The notes: generated by a model from the letters alone, not told the origin. A DNA stretch of 9,182 nucleotides from Ignavibacteriales bacterium (GCA_020059785.1 JAGVBL010000395.1:1-9182); one strand, 5' to 3'. Positions 1 through 7,330 are shown, counted from the first letter of the stretch. Made by a program: numbers and translations.

Positions 1-2624
1 ATTGCAAAAGTCTTTTGTGATAATGCAGACATCTTTTGTAATATTTTACCAAGGTTGTTTTGAAGTTCGTTTTGTTCACGCGAATTTTTATTTAATTCCG
101 ACGACTGTGGAGAAAGGTTGCCGGTATTGTTCTTAAGATTTTCTTGCATTCTAGATAGTGTAAGTAAGTCGTCGAGAATTTTCATCATATCGTAAAATGT
201 TTTCATCTGGCTTATTTGCTGAAGAGCCGATTGAAGATTTTGCATGCTGCTTTTAGTCTGTTGCATATTTTGAGAAAGCTGCGACTGTGATTTTAAAGCT
301 TCCATTTTCTGCTGTTGCTTAAGGTCGTTTACAATTTCGTCGGATAGTGCTTCGTTATTTTGTTTCTCAAATTCATCTAATAGTTTTTGCATTTCATCAA
401 GCGGCATGTCGGTTAACTCGTTCATCTTTTGTTCAAGATTATCCATTTCTTCTCTCATGTTAGAAATATCGTTCGATAGATCATCCTGTCGTTTTATAAT
501 CTCGTCGCGTTTATTTTTATCGGATAGATTTGATTGTTCAGTTTTATTGGAAAGGTCTTCAACTTTGCTGGAAATATCATCAGCGCGTTTAATCAGCTCA
601 TCAATTTTCATTTCAACCTGAACACGCTTTAGAAGATTCAATGTTCGCTCAAGACTTTTTCTAAAGTACTCCTCGTTCGCTTTAAGATCTTCGAGGGACA
701 TCTGAACGTTATCGCGCAACATATTCTGCATTGCTTCCTGCATACGTTTGAATGCATTCATTAATTCTTCGCTATTGAGCTGCTCGAGCAGATTTTGCAG
801 TTCGTTATATTTTTGTAAAGTTTCTTCGGAGAGAAGATTGTTCTGAACAAGGTCTTTTCTCATCTCGTCAAGTTTTTTAGTAGCGTCTTCGGTTTTTTGT
901 ACCAACTCGCTGAATTTTTTTGATGCCTGTTCAATTCTCTCTTTTTCTTGCCAGCTAATCTCTTTTGAGTTTTGCTTGAGATCGTTGCTTATTTTCTTTA
1001 GTTCCGCGCTTAATTTTTCTGCTTCTTTTAAAGTCTCTTTCAACTCATCCGCAGTTTCCTGCTGTTGATTATCGGCAAGTTTATAAAGTTCGTCCAGAGA
1101 AGGAACAAATACAGAAAGAGTTTGTGACTTTGTGGATTTAGGTCCCGAGACAATATCATTGTCAAAAATCTCAAGATAGAAATTAAGCGATTCGCCTTCG
1201 GCTAAAAACAATGGGGTTAAATCCCATACATAATAAATTTCATCTTCAACGGATTCCTTCCTTATCGGGATTGGAATTTGGGAGAACTCCTGAGAAGCCG
1301 GGCGATACCTGGAGGCAGTCAACCGGTAGTTCAATATCAAAGAAGTAAAACCGTAGTCATCACCAATCTTTGCAATAATTGAAATTTTGCCGTCGGCTCC
1401 AAGCTTAATGTTCTCTTTTGGATTAATCATTTCAATAGAAGGGAACCGGTCGTCAAGTTTTGTAATCGTGTATGTTACCGGGTTTATTCCTGATATACCC
1501 TGAATATCAGTTATGTCAATAAAATAGTTAAGCGAATTTTTAACCAATAGCTCGTATCCGGCCGATTTATGATTAATTGCCAAATTGAATTTTGTGCTGT
1601 CGCTAAAATTTATTACGGCATCGGATAATTCACGAGACGATAAAATATTTATAATTACTTTAGAACCGGGGAGGGCAGAGACGTTTCCGTTATCGCGCTG
1701 AACTATGTCCGGTAAGTTTGAGTATGCCGGGGGAATAATCGTTACATCAAGTTGAGTAATTACAGGACGGCTTATAACAGAAATTTTATATTGATTGCTT
1801 TCGATCCCTTCCGAAGATGCATAATACACAAATGAAGTTTTAACATCAGCCGCGCGATAAATAAATTTTCCGGATGAGTCGGGAGTGAGTGCAACCTCGT
1901 TAAACTCTGTTTGCTCTTCCGATTTGGTTAATAAGTAAATTTTAGATGGAGATTCGCCTTTTGCGGTTATTATAATTTCAATGCTCTCTCTTTTAGTAAT
2001 CTCTTTGTTTCCCGGTATAACATCAAAATAAAATTTCTGCGGAGGCGTAAAATCTTTATCATAATTAATTATTCTTAATGCCGACGCAGAAAATCCAGGC
2101 ACCAGTATTATTAGTATAACAGAAGCCATTACTGCTGCTAATCCGATTCTGAATTTTCTTATTGTTTCAGAATAATCGATCGATTTTTTAAAATCAACCG
2201 ATTCTGTTTTTTTGTAAACCCTTTTAAATGCTTCATTAACTAATTCGGTTGAATATCCACTGTAATTTCCCGAAAGAAGTTCAATCGAATTAAGTAATTC
2301 GTCTTTAATTTCACTAAATGCGTCACCTACCTTTTTTGAAGCCGAATGAAAATCCGGACTTGAAAAAATGAAGAATGATTTAACATAAGGGATCAATACA
2401 AAATAGATTAACAGAATAGCTGTTGATAACAGTAAAGCATAAAATATTATTGTCCTTATAAAAGAATTGAAGTCGAAAAACGATTCCAGAACACATACAG
2501 AAATAAAACCAATAGAAAGTATAATTAGGAAGATTGATAAACCGGAAAGAGCTTTTCTACGATTATCCAAAGATTCAACCGCTGACAGCTTCTTTTTTAT
2601 TTTGTTTAAGTTCTCGTTTATCAT
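1..2624 (-). CDS. Large membrane-anchored coiled-coil protein, DUF4175-like (C-terminus beyond window)
   Basis: An uninterrupted minus-strand frame starts at the ATG at 2624 and is still open at base 1, giving 874 visible codons; the stop lies outside the window. By my translation there are two hydrophobic segments near residues 28-46 and 56-80, a third near 158-176, then a beta-rich, probably periplasmic part (about 185-490). From about residue 500 to the edge it is a long Gln/Glu/Lys/Leu-rich region of strong coiled-coil character (for example KETLKEAEKLSAELKK). This architecture, and the position directly after a DUF4159 gene, match the DUF4175-like proteins of Bacteroidota and relatives. 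Their function is not established; a role in the cell envelope is inference. The start lies 10 nt after the DUF4159 stop, so the two are probably co-transcribed. No clear Shine-Dalgarno is seen, which suggests translational coupling. I assign the family from architecture and context, not from a diagnostic motif. Confidence 0.8.
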   Translation of the reverse strand, partial: MINENLNKIKKKLSAVESLDNRRKALSGLSIFLIILSIGFISVCVLESFFDFNSFIRTIIFYALLLSTAILLIYFVLIPYVKSFFIFSSPDFHSASKKVGDAFSEIKDELLNSIELLSGNYSGYSTELVNEAFKRVYKKTESVDFKKSIDYSETIRKFRIGLAAVMASVILIILVPGFSASALRIINYDKDFTPPQKFYFDVIPGNKEITKRESIEIIITAKGESPSKIYLLTKSEEQTEFNEVALTPDSSGKFIYRAADVKTSFVYYASSEGIESNQYKISVISRPVITQLDVTIIPPAYSNLPDIVQRDNGNVSALPGSKVIINILSSRELSDAVINFSDSTKFNLAINHKSAGYELLVKNSLNYFIDITDIQGISGINPVTYTITKLDDRFPSIEMINPKENIKLGADGKISIIAKIGDDYGFTSLILNYRLTASRYRPASQEFSQIPIPIRKESVEDEIYYVWDLTPLFLAEGESLNFYLEIFDNDIVSGPKSTKSQTLSVFVPSLDELYKLADNQQQETADELKETLKEAEKLSAELKKISNDLKQNSKEISWQEKERIEQASKKFSELVQKTEDATKKLDEMRKDLVQNNLLSEETLQKYNELQNLLEQLNSEELMNAFKRMQEAMQNMLRDNVQMSLEDLKANEEYFRKSLERTLNLLKRVQVEMKIDELIKRADDISSKVEDLSNKTEQSNLSDKNKRDEIIKRQDDLSNDISNMREEMDNLEQKMNELTDMPLDEMQKLLDEFEKQNNEALSDEIVNDLKQQQKMEALKSQSQLSQNMQQTKSSMQNLQSALQQISQMKTFYDMMKILDDLLTLSRMQENLKNNTGNLSPQSSELNKNSREQNELQNNLGKILQKMSALSQKTFA

Positions 2625-2634
2625 AAAGATAATT

Positions 2635-3297
2635 TTAATTACTTAGTGCCCACACAACAATATTGGTTCCAAACTTTAATGCTTCCTCTCTTTTTTCCGG
2701 AGGGTCTTTATGAACATCGGGATCAGTCCATCCATCGCTTGGATTTGCCTCGAAAGTATAATAAACACACAAACGTCCATCTATAAAAATTCCCAAACCT
2801 TGCGGCGGATTATTGTCGTGTTCATGTGTCTTGGGAGGACCGTTCCTGAAATCATACATACAATTATATAGACCGTAATTGAATGGAAGCTCAACCAAAT
2901 CTTTATCCGGAAAAACTTTTTTTATTTCTCGCCGGAAAGCTTTATCCAATCCATAATCATCATCTACATAAAGAAATCCGCCGTTTTCAAGATACGTTCT
3001 TAATTTATTCGACTCGGGTTCGGAAAAAACAATGTTGCCGTGTCCGGTAATAAATAGAAAAGGATATGCAAAAATATTTCCGGTTGATAAATCAACAAAC
3101 TCATATTTGGGATTTGTTTTAATGTTTGTATTCTGTGCAACAAATTTTAATAGATTTACTTCTGCAGAGGGATCATTATACCAATCCCCGCCGCCGTTGT
3201 ATTTTAGACGGGCAATCATAAATCCATTATTATCCTGGGCAAGAAAGTTTCCAGAAAGTATTAATAAAATTATTATTGTCTTTGCAAAATTTTTCAT
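2635..3297 (-). CDS. Secreted DUF4159 domain protein
   Basis: A 220-residue protein with an N-terminal signal peptide (basic MKNFAK, hydrophobic core about residues 8-19, likely cleavage around LAQ-DN). The mature part is almost entirely a DUF4159 domain. It opens with the typical ARLKYNGGGDWYNDP (29-43), followed by FLFITGHG (81-88), LENGGFLYVDDDYG (103-116) and a C-terminal FGTNIVVWAL. The NGGFLYVDDD segment resembles the fold seen in ThuA/glutamine-amidotransferase-like proteins, but I see no catalytic Cys-His-Glu triad, so enzymatic activity should not be assumed. Function is unknown. In related genomes such genes often accompany MoxR ATPase, DUF58 and von Willebrand genes; here the visible partner is the DUF4175-like gene 10 nt downstream. 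It is transcribed away from the M64 peptidase gene. Family assignment is strong; function is open. Confidence 0.87.
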   Translation of the reverse strand: MKNFAKTIIILLILSGNFLAQDNNGFMIARLKYNGGGDWYNDPSAEVNLLKFVAQNTNIKTNPKYEFVDLSTGNIFAYPFLFITGHGNIVFSEPESNKLRTYLENGGFLYVDDDYGLDKAFRREIKKVFPDKDLVELPFNYGLYNCMYDFRNGPPKTHEHDNNPPQGLGIFIDGRLCVYYTFEANPSDGWTDPDVHKDPPEKREEALKFGTNIVVWALSN

Positions 3298-3421
3298 TTA
3301 CATACAGTTAATTTACACGGCGAAGATAAATATTTAATTTTCACTTTGCATAGGCAAAATAAATGAACAGGCGATTCATTCGTTCGTTTCTTATTTTTCA
3401 ATTAACAAATCAGGGTATAAT
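3298..3421. promoter_or_regulatory. Divergent intergenic region, probable promoters of DUF4159 and M64 genes
   Basis: This 124-nt AT-rich gap separates two divergently transcribed genes, so it must hold at least one promoter in each direction. On the minus strand TATCTTCG (3328-3321) resembles the Bacteroidota -7 element TAnnTTTG, about 24 nt before the DUF4159 start, but no convincing -33 TTG is spaced correctly. On the plus strand AGGG (3412-3415) is a possible weak Shine-Dalgarno six bases before the M64 start. No operator palindrome or riboswitch is apparent. That promoters exist is inferred from gene orientation; the exact elements are uncertain. Confidence 0.4.
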
Positions 3422-4888
3422 ATGAAGACCTTAAGAATACTCTTTATTATGATCTTTCCATTTTTGTTGAATGCGCAAACGGCTAATTTTAAGGACTACT
3501 TTAATGATCAGACCATGCGAATTGATTATTTCCATATTGGTGACGCAGAGACTGAAATTATTACAATTGATTTTGTTTACCAATACGGAACATGGGCAGG
3601 CAGCACAAAAAATCTGATCGATAATTTTAATAACGGCGCGTACTACCATAAGATTTTTGATTTTGCTTCGGGCAAGCTTATCTACTCTAAAGGATTCGAC
3701 AGCTACTTCAAAGAATATCAAACTACCGACGAAGCTTCAAAGGGAATTAAAAGAACTTTCCATGAAAGCGCGATTATTCCTTATCCGAAAAACAAAATAA
3801 AATTTGTAATAGAAAAACGGGATAGAAATAACATTCTTAACGAAGTTTTTTCAACGGAAATTGATCCCTCCGATTTATACATAATTAAAGATCCGGTTAA
3901 GGATAAATCGGTAACTGTTATTGAAAGTTATAAGTCGGGCGACCCACATAATAAAGTTGATATTGTAATTATAGGCGATGGATACACTTCGGGTGAATAC
4001 AAAAAATTTGACCGCGACTTAAAAAGATTTACAAAAGTGCTTCTGGATCAGGAGCCATTCAAAAAATATAAAGACAGGTTTAATATCCGCGGAGTATTTA
4101 AAGCCTCTGCAGATAGCGGAATTGATGAGCCGGGCGCAAACGTCTATAAAAATACGGTTCTTAATACTACTTATTACTCAATGGGATCCGAGCGTTATAT
4201 TCTAACAGAAGATAACAAAACATTGCGTAATCTCGCATCGCATGTTCCTTATGATGCTGTTTATATTATGGTTAACGGTTCGCGTTACGGAGGCGGAGGG
4301 CTGTATAATACTTACTGCACATTTGTTGCCGATAATCAGTTCTGCGATTATCTCTTCCTTCACGAGTTCGGACATTCATTTGCGGGACTTGCAGATGAAT
4401 ACTACACTTCTGAAACAGCATACAACGATATGTATCCCGAAGGTATTGAACCGGTTGAACCAAACATAACAAGGTTATATGATAAGAATAATTTGAAATG
4501 GAAAAACTTTGTATCACCCGGGGTTGATATTCCAACTCCATGGGAAAAAGAGGATTATGATAAAGCCGATTATGCATGGCAGAAGATCCGTAGAGAGATG
4601 AATAAAAAAATTGCCGAATTAAAACGTAACAGGGAGCCAAATGAAAAAATTGTAGCAGCGCAGTATGAATATGATAAGAAAGATAAAGCAAGAAGCGAGG
4701 AAGTAGACAAATATTTGAAGTCATCTAAGTTTGTTGGAAAAGTTGGAGCGTTTGAAGGAGCCGGTTATAATGCAAAGGGAATGTACCGTTCAATGCTCGA
4801 TTGTATTATGTTCACTAAAGGTGCCAAACCGTTCTGCAAAGTTTGCGAGGAGCACATTGCAAAAGTGATAATGCATTATGCGGAATAG
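3422..4888 (+). CDS. Secreted M64-family (IgA-peptidase-like) zinc metallopeptidase
   Basis: A 488-residue protein with a signal peptide (MKTLRILFIMIFPFLLNAQ). The N-terminal part (about 20-170) is beta-rich and matches in position the M64 N-terminal domain. The peptidase domain begins with VDIVIIGDGYTSGEY (about 179-193). The zinc site is HEFGH at 314-318, within HEFGHSFAGLADEYY: H314 and H318 would bind zinc, E315 would be the catalytic base, and D325 or E326 may supply a further ligand. The M64 family was founded on an IgA-cleaving enzyme; that substrate cannot be assumed here, and a secreted general protease is the safer reading. A Lys/Glu-rich, helix-like stretch (about 374-435) separates the zinc motif from the C-terminal conserved block, which has C461, C472 and C475 (FCKVCEEH). 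The possible ribosome site is AGGG six bases upstream. The next gene starts 14 nt after the stop. Confidence 0.9.
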   Translation: MKTLRILFIMIFPFLLNAQTANFKDYFNDQTMRIDYFHIGDAETEIITIDFVYQYGTWAGSTKNLIDNFNNGAYYHKIFDFASGKLIYSKGFDSYFKEYQTTDEASKGIKRTFHESAIIPYPKNKIKFVIEKRDRNNILNEVFSTEIDPSDLYIIKDPVKDKSVTVIESYKSGDPHNKVDIVIIGDGYTSGEYKKFDRDLKRFTKVLLDQEPFKKYKDRFNIRGVFKASADSGIDEPGANVYKNTVLNTTYYSMGSERYILTEDNKTLRNLASHVPYDAVYIMVNGSRYGGGGLYNTYCTFVADNQFCDYLFLHEFGHSFAGLADEYYTSETAYNDMYPEGIEPVEPNITRLYDKNNLKWKNFVSPGVDIPTPWEKEDYDKADYAWQKIRREMNKKIAELKRNREPNEKIVAAQYEYDKKDKARSEEVDKYLKSSKFVGKVGAFEGAGYNAKGMYRSMLDCIMFTKGAKPFCKVCEEHIAKVIMHYAE

Positions 4889-4902
4889 TAGTATAATATA
4901 AA

Positions 4903-5472
4903 ATGATTGACAAAAAAAAGAATCGTAAATCAATTCGTTTGAAAGGATTTGATTATTCAACGTCCTGGTGGTATTATGTTACAATTTGTACTAAATCGCA
5001 TAAAAATGATTTTGCTTTTGTTATAAATAAAAAAATAGAGCTTTCCGAAATTGGAAATATTGCAAAATCTTGCTGGGAAGAAATACCAAACCATAACCCC
5101 ATTGTTAAACTAGATTATTTTGTTGTAATGCCCAATCATATACATGGTATCATAGTAATTGACGAAACAGGTAGGGATGTTCAATTGAACATCCCTACGA
5201 TAATGTTATCATATAATGATGTGACCTCGATAGGTTATTATTCAAAAATTTCGCCCTCAAAAAATTCACTATCGGTTATTATTAGGACTTACAAAGCTGC
5301 TGTAACTTCAAAATGCAGAAAGCTTGGTTTTATTAAAGTCCAATGGCAAAGTAATTATTACGACAGGATTATTCGTAACGAAAAAGAATTGTTCCAAATC
5401 AGAAAATATATTGAACAGAATCCATTGAGGTGGGAGCTAGAAAAGAACATTCCCGATAATATTGATTTTTAA
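4903..5472 (+). CDS. REP-associated tyrosine transposase (RAYT, Y1/HUH family)
   Basis: A 189-residue single-domain protein of the Y1 transposase family. The start fits the family: RKSIRLKGFDYSTSWWYYVTICT (residues 9-30 region) is the usual RAYT opening. The HUH motif is MPNHIH (76-81) with metal-binding H79 and H81. SVIIRTYKAAVT (124-135), WQSNYYDRIIRNEKE (148-162) and IRKYIEQNP (166-174) follow in the usual order. By alignment to the E. coli RAYT, whose nucleophile sits before I-x-x-N-P, the catalytic tyrosine should be Y169. Such enzymes nick and join single-stranded DNA at REP palindromes and are usually single-copy, not self-mobilising insertion sequences. All key residues are present, so it may be active. 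No REP-like repeats are visible in its flanks (4889-4902, 5473-5507), but a palindrome sits inside the gene in the variable loop between the HUH motif and the IIRTYK block. No Shine-Dalgarno is seen. Confidence 0.93.
   Translation: MIDKKKNRKSIRLKGFDYSTSWWYYVTICTKSHKNDFAFVINKKIELSEIGNIAKSCWEEIPNHNPIVKLDYFVVMPNHIHGIIVIDETGRDVQLNIPTIMLSYNDVTSIGYYSKISPSKNSLSVIIRTYKAAVTSKCRKLGFIKVQWQSNYYDRIIRNEKELFQIRKYIEQNPLRWELEKNIPDNIDF
5171..5198. repeat. Perfect 28-bp palindrome with GTAG/CTAC ends, inside the RAYT gene
   Basis: The left arm GTAGGGATGTTCAA is followed immediately by its exact reverse complement TTGAACATCCCTAC: 14-bp arms, no spacer, no mismatch. It is translated in frame as GRDVQLNIPT (RAYT residues 90-99). 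REP elements recognised by RAYT proteins characteristically carry a GTAG tetranucleotide at the foot of the hairpin, and this palindrome has it at both ends. A smaller inverted repeat GATAATGTTATC (5199-5210) follows directly. It reads as a REP-like element carried within its own transposase gene. No second copy is present in this window. Confidence 0.85.
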
Positions 5473-5507
5473 TCAGATAGAATTATTATTTAATAGAGGA
5501 AGTAAAT

Positions 5508-6032
5508 ATGAAAAAATTACAAGGTAAAAAAATATTAATGTTTGTGGATCATATTTATGAAGACCTTGAATTATGGTATCCAAAACTCCGGCTTATTGAA
5601 GAAGGAGCTACGGTTATTGTTGCCGGACACGAGGCAAACAAAATATATGATGGTAAAAACGGGTATCCATGTAAATCCGACGCTTCATACAATGATGTAG
5701 CAGAAAAAGATTTTGATGGACTTGTAATACCCGGAGGATTTGCGCCGGACAAATTGAGGCGCGACCTTAAAGTCATTGAGCTTACAAAACAATTCAATGA
5801 TGCCGGAAAACTTGTTGCACACATCTGTCATGGTGGGTGGATAACCATCTCTGCTAAAATTATGAAAGGTTACCGATGCACATCAACACCCGGAATTAAA
5901 GATGATATTGAAAATGCCGGTGCTGTCTGGGTTGATGAGCCTGTAGTAGTTGATAGGAATATGATCTCAAGCAGACGCCCTGACGACCTTCCGGATTTTT
6001 GCAGAGCTATAATTGAGTTTCTTAATAAATAA
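5508..6032 (+). CDS. DJ-1/PfpI family protein
   Basis: A 174-residue single-domain protein, the usual length for PfpI-type DJ-1 superfamily members. The nucleophile elbow is AHICHGG (104-110) with C107 and H108. E18 in YEDLELWYP corresponds to the conserved glutamate beside the cysteine in archaeal PfpI. DGLVIPGGFAPDKLR (70-84) and STPGIKDDIENAGAVWVD (126-143) are further family signatures. The family includes intracellular peptidases, glyoxalase/deglycase-like enzymes and stress chaperones; the sequence does not decide between these activities. There is no signal peptide, so it is cytoplasmic. A good Shine-Dalgarno, AGAGGA (5495-5500), lies seven bases before the ATG and supports this start. 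It follows the RAYT gene by 35 nt but is probably functionally unrelated to it. Confidence 0.92.
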   Translation: MKKLQGKKILMFVDHIYEDLELWYPKLRLIEEGATVIVAGHEANKIYDGKNGYPCKSDASYNDVAEKDFDGLVIPGGFAPDKLRRDLKVIELTKQFNDAGKLVAHICHGGWITISAKIMKGYRCTSTPGIKDDIENAGAVWVDEPVVVDRNMISSRRPDDLPDFCRAIIEFLNK

Positions 6033-6051
6033 AATATCCGGCACATTGTGA

Positions 6052-6082
6052 TTTACAACCGCAAAATTTTATTGCATATATA
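6052..6082 (+). promoter_or_regulatory. Possible sigma-70-like promoter upstream of the lipid kinase
   Basis: In the 94-nt gap after the DJ-1/PfpI gene, TTTACA (6052-6057) lies 17 nt before CATATA (6075-6080), with TATATA overlapping at 6077-6082. It would place a transcript start about 35-40 nt before the kinase ATG. The match is weak in AT-rich DNA, and the lineage's sigma factor may prefer a different consensus. Confidence 0.2.
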
Positions 6083-6126
6083 AATGCTGCGGGTTAAGTT
6101 GTTCTACAAGAAAACTACAGGACAAT

Positions 6127-7047
6127 ATGAAAGTATTCCACCTCAACAATCCCGCCGCCGGAAACGGAAACGGTGCCAGGGTATTTCATACAATTAATAA
6201 AGGACTTGCCGAGAACGATCTAGAGGTTGAATCAGCTCAAACAGAATATGCTGGACACGGAACCGAAATAGTTAAGAATCTCAATTTTGATGATTACGAC
6301 ACAATCGCAGTTTCCGGAGGTGATGGATCTTTATTCGAAGCAGTAAATGGATACTTTACAAATCAATCCTCAAAGAGAATTACACTTGCCGCTATTCCGG
6401 TTGGAAGAGGAAATGCATTCGCCCGCGATCTCGATTTTGAATCTAAATACTGGAGGGATGCAATCGATAACGTGGCATTTAATCAAAAGAAAAAGGTTGA
6501 TGTAGCACTATGCAAAATGAACGGAGAACAATTTCATTTTGTAAATATTCTCGGATTGGGGTTCGTTACAGATGTAGTGCAGACAGCATTCAAACTCAGA
6601 GCTTTCGGACACCTTTCTTATATATTGGGAGTTCTTCACCGCACAATTTCATTAAAACCATTTTCACTTAAAATAGAGATTGACGGGGAAATATTGAATA
6701 GAGAAAATGTCTTTGTTGAAGTTTCCAATTCGCGTTATACGGGTAAAGATTTCCTGATGGCTCCCTCGGCTTCAATTGATGACGGTTTGCTCGATGTTAC
6801 ACTATTAAACAAGCTTTCACGAACCCGATTACTTCAATGCCTCCCCAAAATATTTACTGGCGATCATATTAAAATGAAAGAAGTAGAATGTTTTAAAGCC
6901 AAGAAAATAAAAATAGAAACTGAACCCCAAAAACTATTAACCCCGGATGGACAATTACTTGGAAGCACGCCGATTGAAATAGAATGTTTACACAAGGCAC
7001 TTGAAGTAATTGTGCCCTTTGAAGTTCCGGAAGAAGATAGGGAATAA
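6127..7047 (+). CDS. Diacylglycerol/sphingoid-type lipid kinase (DAGK catalytic domain, YegS/DgkB/LCB5 family)
   Basis: A 306-residue protein, the normal length for bacterial soluble DAGK-family lipid kinases. Residues 1-14 carry the family opening FHLNNPAAGNGNG. SGGDGSLFEAVNG (63-75) is the nucleotide-binding GGDG motif. IPVGRGNAFARDL (90-102) is the second conserved block, and SASIDDGLLDVTLL is the typical C-terminal-domain motif (D/E-DG-x-hydrophobic-D). It would transfer phosphate from ATP to a lipid hydroxyl at the inner membrane. In the second block the common bacterial form is P-x-G-T-x-N-D-F-A; here it is G-R-G-N-A-F-A, closer in look to eukaryotic sphingosine-kinase GSGNALA. The lipid substrate therefore should not be named from sequence alone. 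The start is supported by AGGA (6119-6122), four bases before the ATG. The LamG fragment begins 13 nt after the stop. Confidence 0.9.
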   Translation: MKVFHLNNPAAGNGNGARVFHTINKGLAENDLEVESAQTEYAGHGTEIVKNLNFDDYDTIAVSGGDGSLFEAVNGYFTNQSSKRITLAAIPVGRGNAFARDLDFESKYWRDAIDNVAFNQKKKVDVALCKMNGEQFHFVNILGLGFVTDVVQTAFKLRAFGHLSYILGVLHRTISLKPFSLKIEIDGEILNRENVFVEVSNSRYTGKDFLMAPSASIDDGLLDVTLLNKLSRTRLLQCLPKIFTGDHIKMKEVECFKAKKIKIETEPQKLLTPDGQLLGSTPIEIECLHKALEVIVPFEVPEEDRE

Positions 7048-7060
7048 ATTATTTTTATAA

Positions 7061-7330
7061 ATGGCGCATACACTCTATGCTAATAAGTTTACCCATCCGT
7101 TAAGAGAATGGTATCACGCAGCATTGGTATATGAAAACGGAACGATGATTCATTACGTTAACGGCATCGAAGAAATGCGTGATAGAATCAAATATCTTCC
7201 GATTAACGGTGGTAATGTTTCGATCGGGACGCGTATGAATAAGAGATCCTACTTCAGGGGAGAGATTAAATTTATTAGAATGACCGACCGAGCGCTTCCA
7301 CCAGAAAAATTTATGACCAACGAACTTTGA
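7061..7330 (+). CDS. Short orphan C-terminal half of a LamG/concanavalin-like domain (probable truncated remnant)
   Basis: An 89-residue frame. WYHAALVYENGTMIHYVNGIEE (17-38) and the later GNVSIGTRMN and YFRGEIKFIRMTDRALPPEKF (51-84 region) are the second-half signature of LamG-type laminin-G/concanavalin-like domains: the strand before the hairpin, the Y-V-N-G turn, and the F-x-G-x-I...R-x-x-x-R-A-L-P-P end. A full domain is roughly 150-200 residues, and the first half is missing here. There is also no signal peptide, unlike typical secreted LamG proteins. An in-frame TAA lies directly before the ATG (7058-7060), so no longer frame exists. The sequence upstream is the lipid kinase, so the missing half is not simply frameshifted nearby. 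No Shine-Dalgarno is seen. It is most likely a decaying remnant; a small expressed protein translated by coupling to the kinase stop is the alternative. Confidence 0.55.
   Translation: MAHTLYANKFTHPLREWYHAALVYENGTMIHYVNGIEEMRDRIKYLPINGGNVSIGTRMNKRSYFRGEIKFIRMTDRALPPEKFMTNEL

Noticed and set aside
406..621. Open plus-strand frame of 71 codons
   Set aside because: Antisense to the coiled-coil region of the DUF4175-like gene; its Ser/Leu/Ile-rich sequence is a by-product of the opposite-strand codons.
3032..3337. Open plus-strand frame crossing into the divergent intergenic region
   Set aside because: Mostly antisense to the DUF4159 gene; no family features.
3416..3421. Perfect TATAAT hexamer before the M64 start
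   Set aside because: It abuts the ATG, so transcription would begin inside the gene; no suitable -35 element is present.
4272..4724. Open minus-strand frame of 150 codons
   Set aside because: Lies wholly antisense to the zinc-site region of the M64 peptidase gene, has no recognisable motif and no start context.
5555..5824. Open minus-strand frame of 89 codons
   Set aside because: Antisense shadow of the well-supported DJ-1/PfpI gene.
6059..6092. Broken inverted repeat CCGCA...GCAT/ATGC-TGCGG in the gap before the lipid kinase
   Set aside because: The left arm is interrupted by ten unpaired bases and no T-tract follows; too weak for a terminator or riboswitch call.
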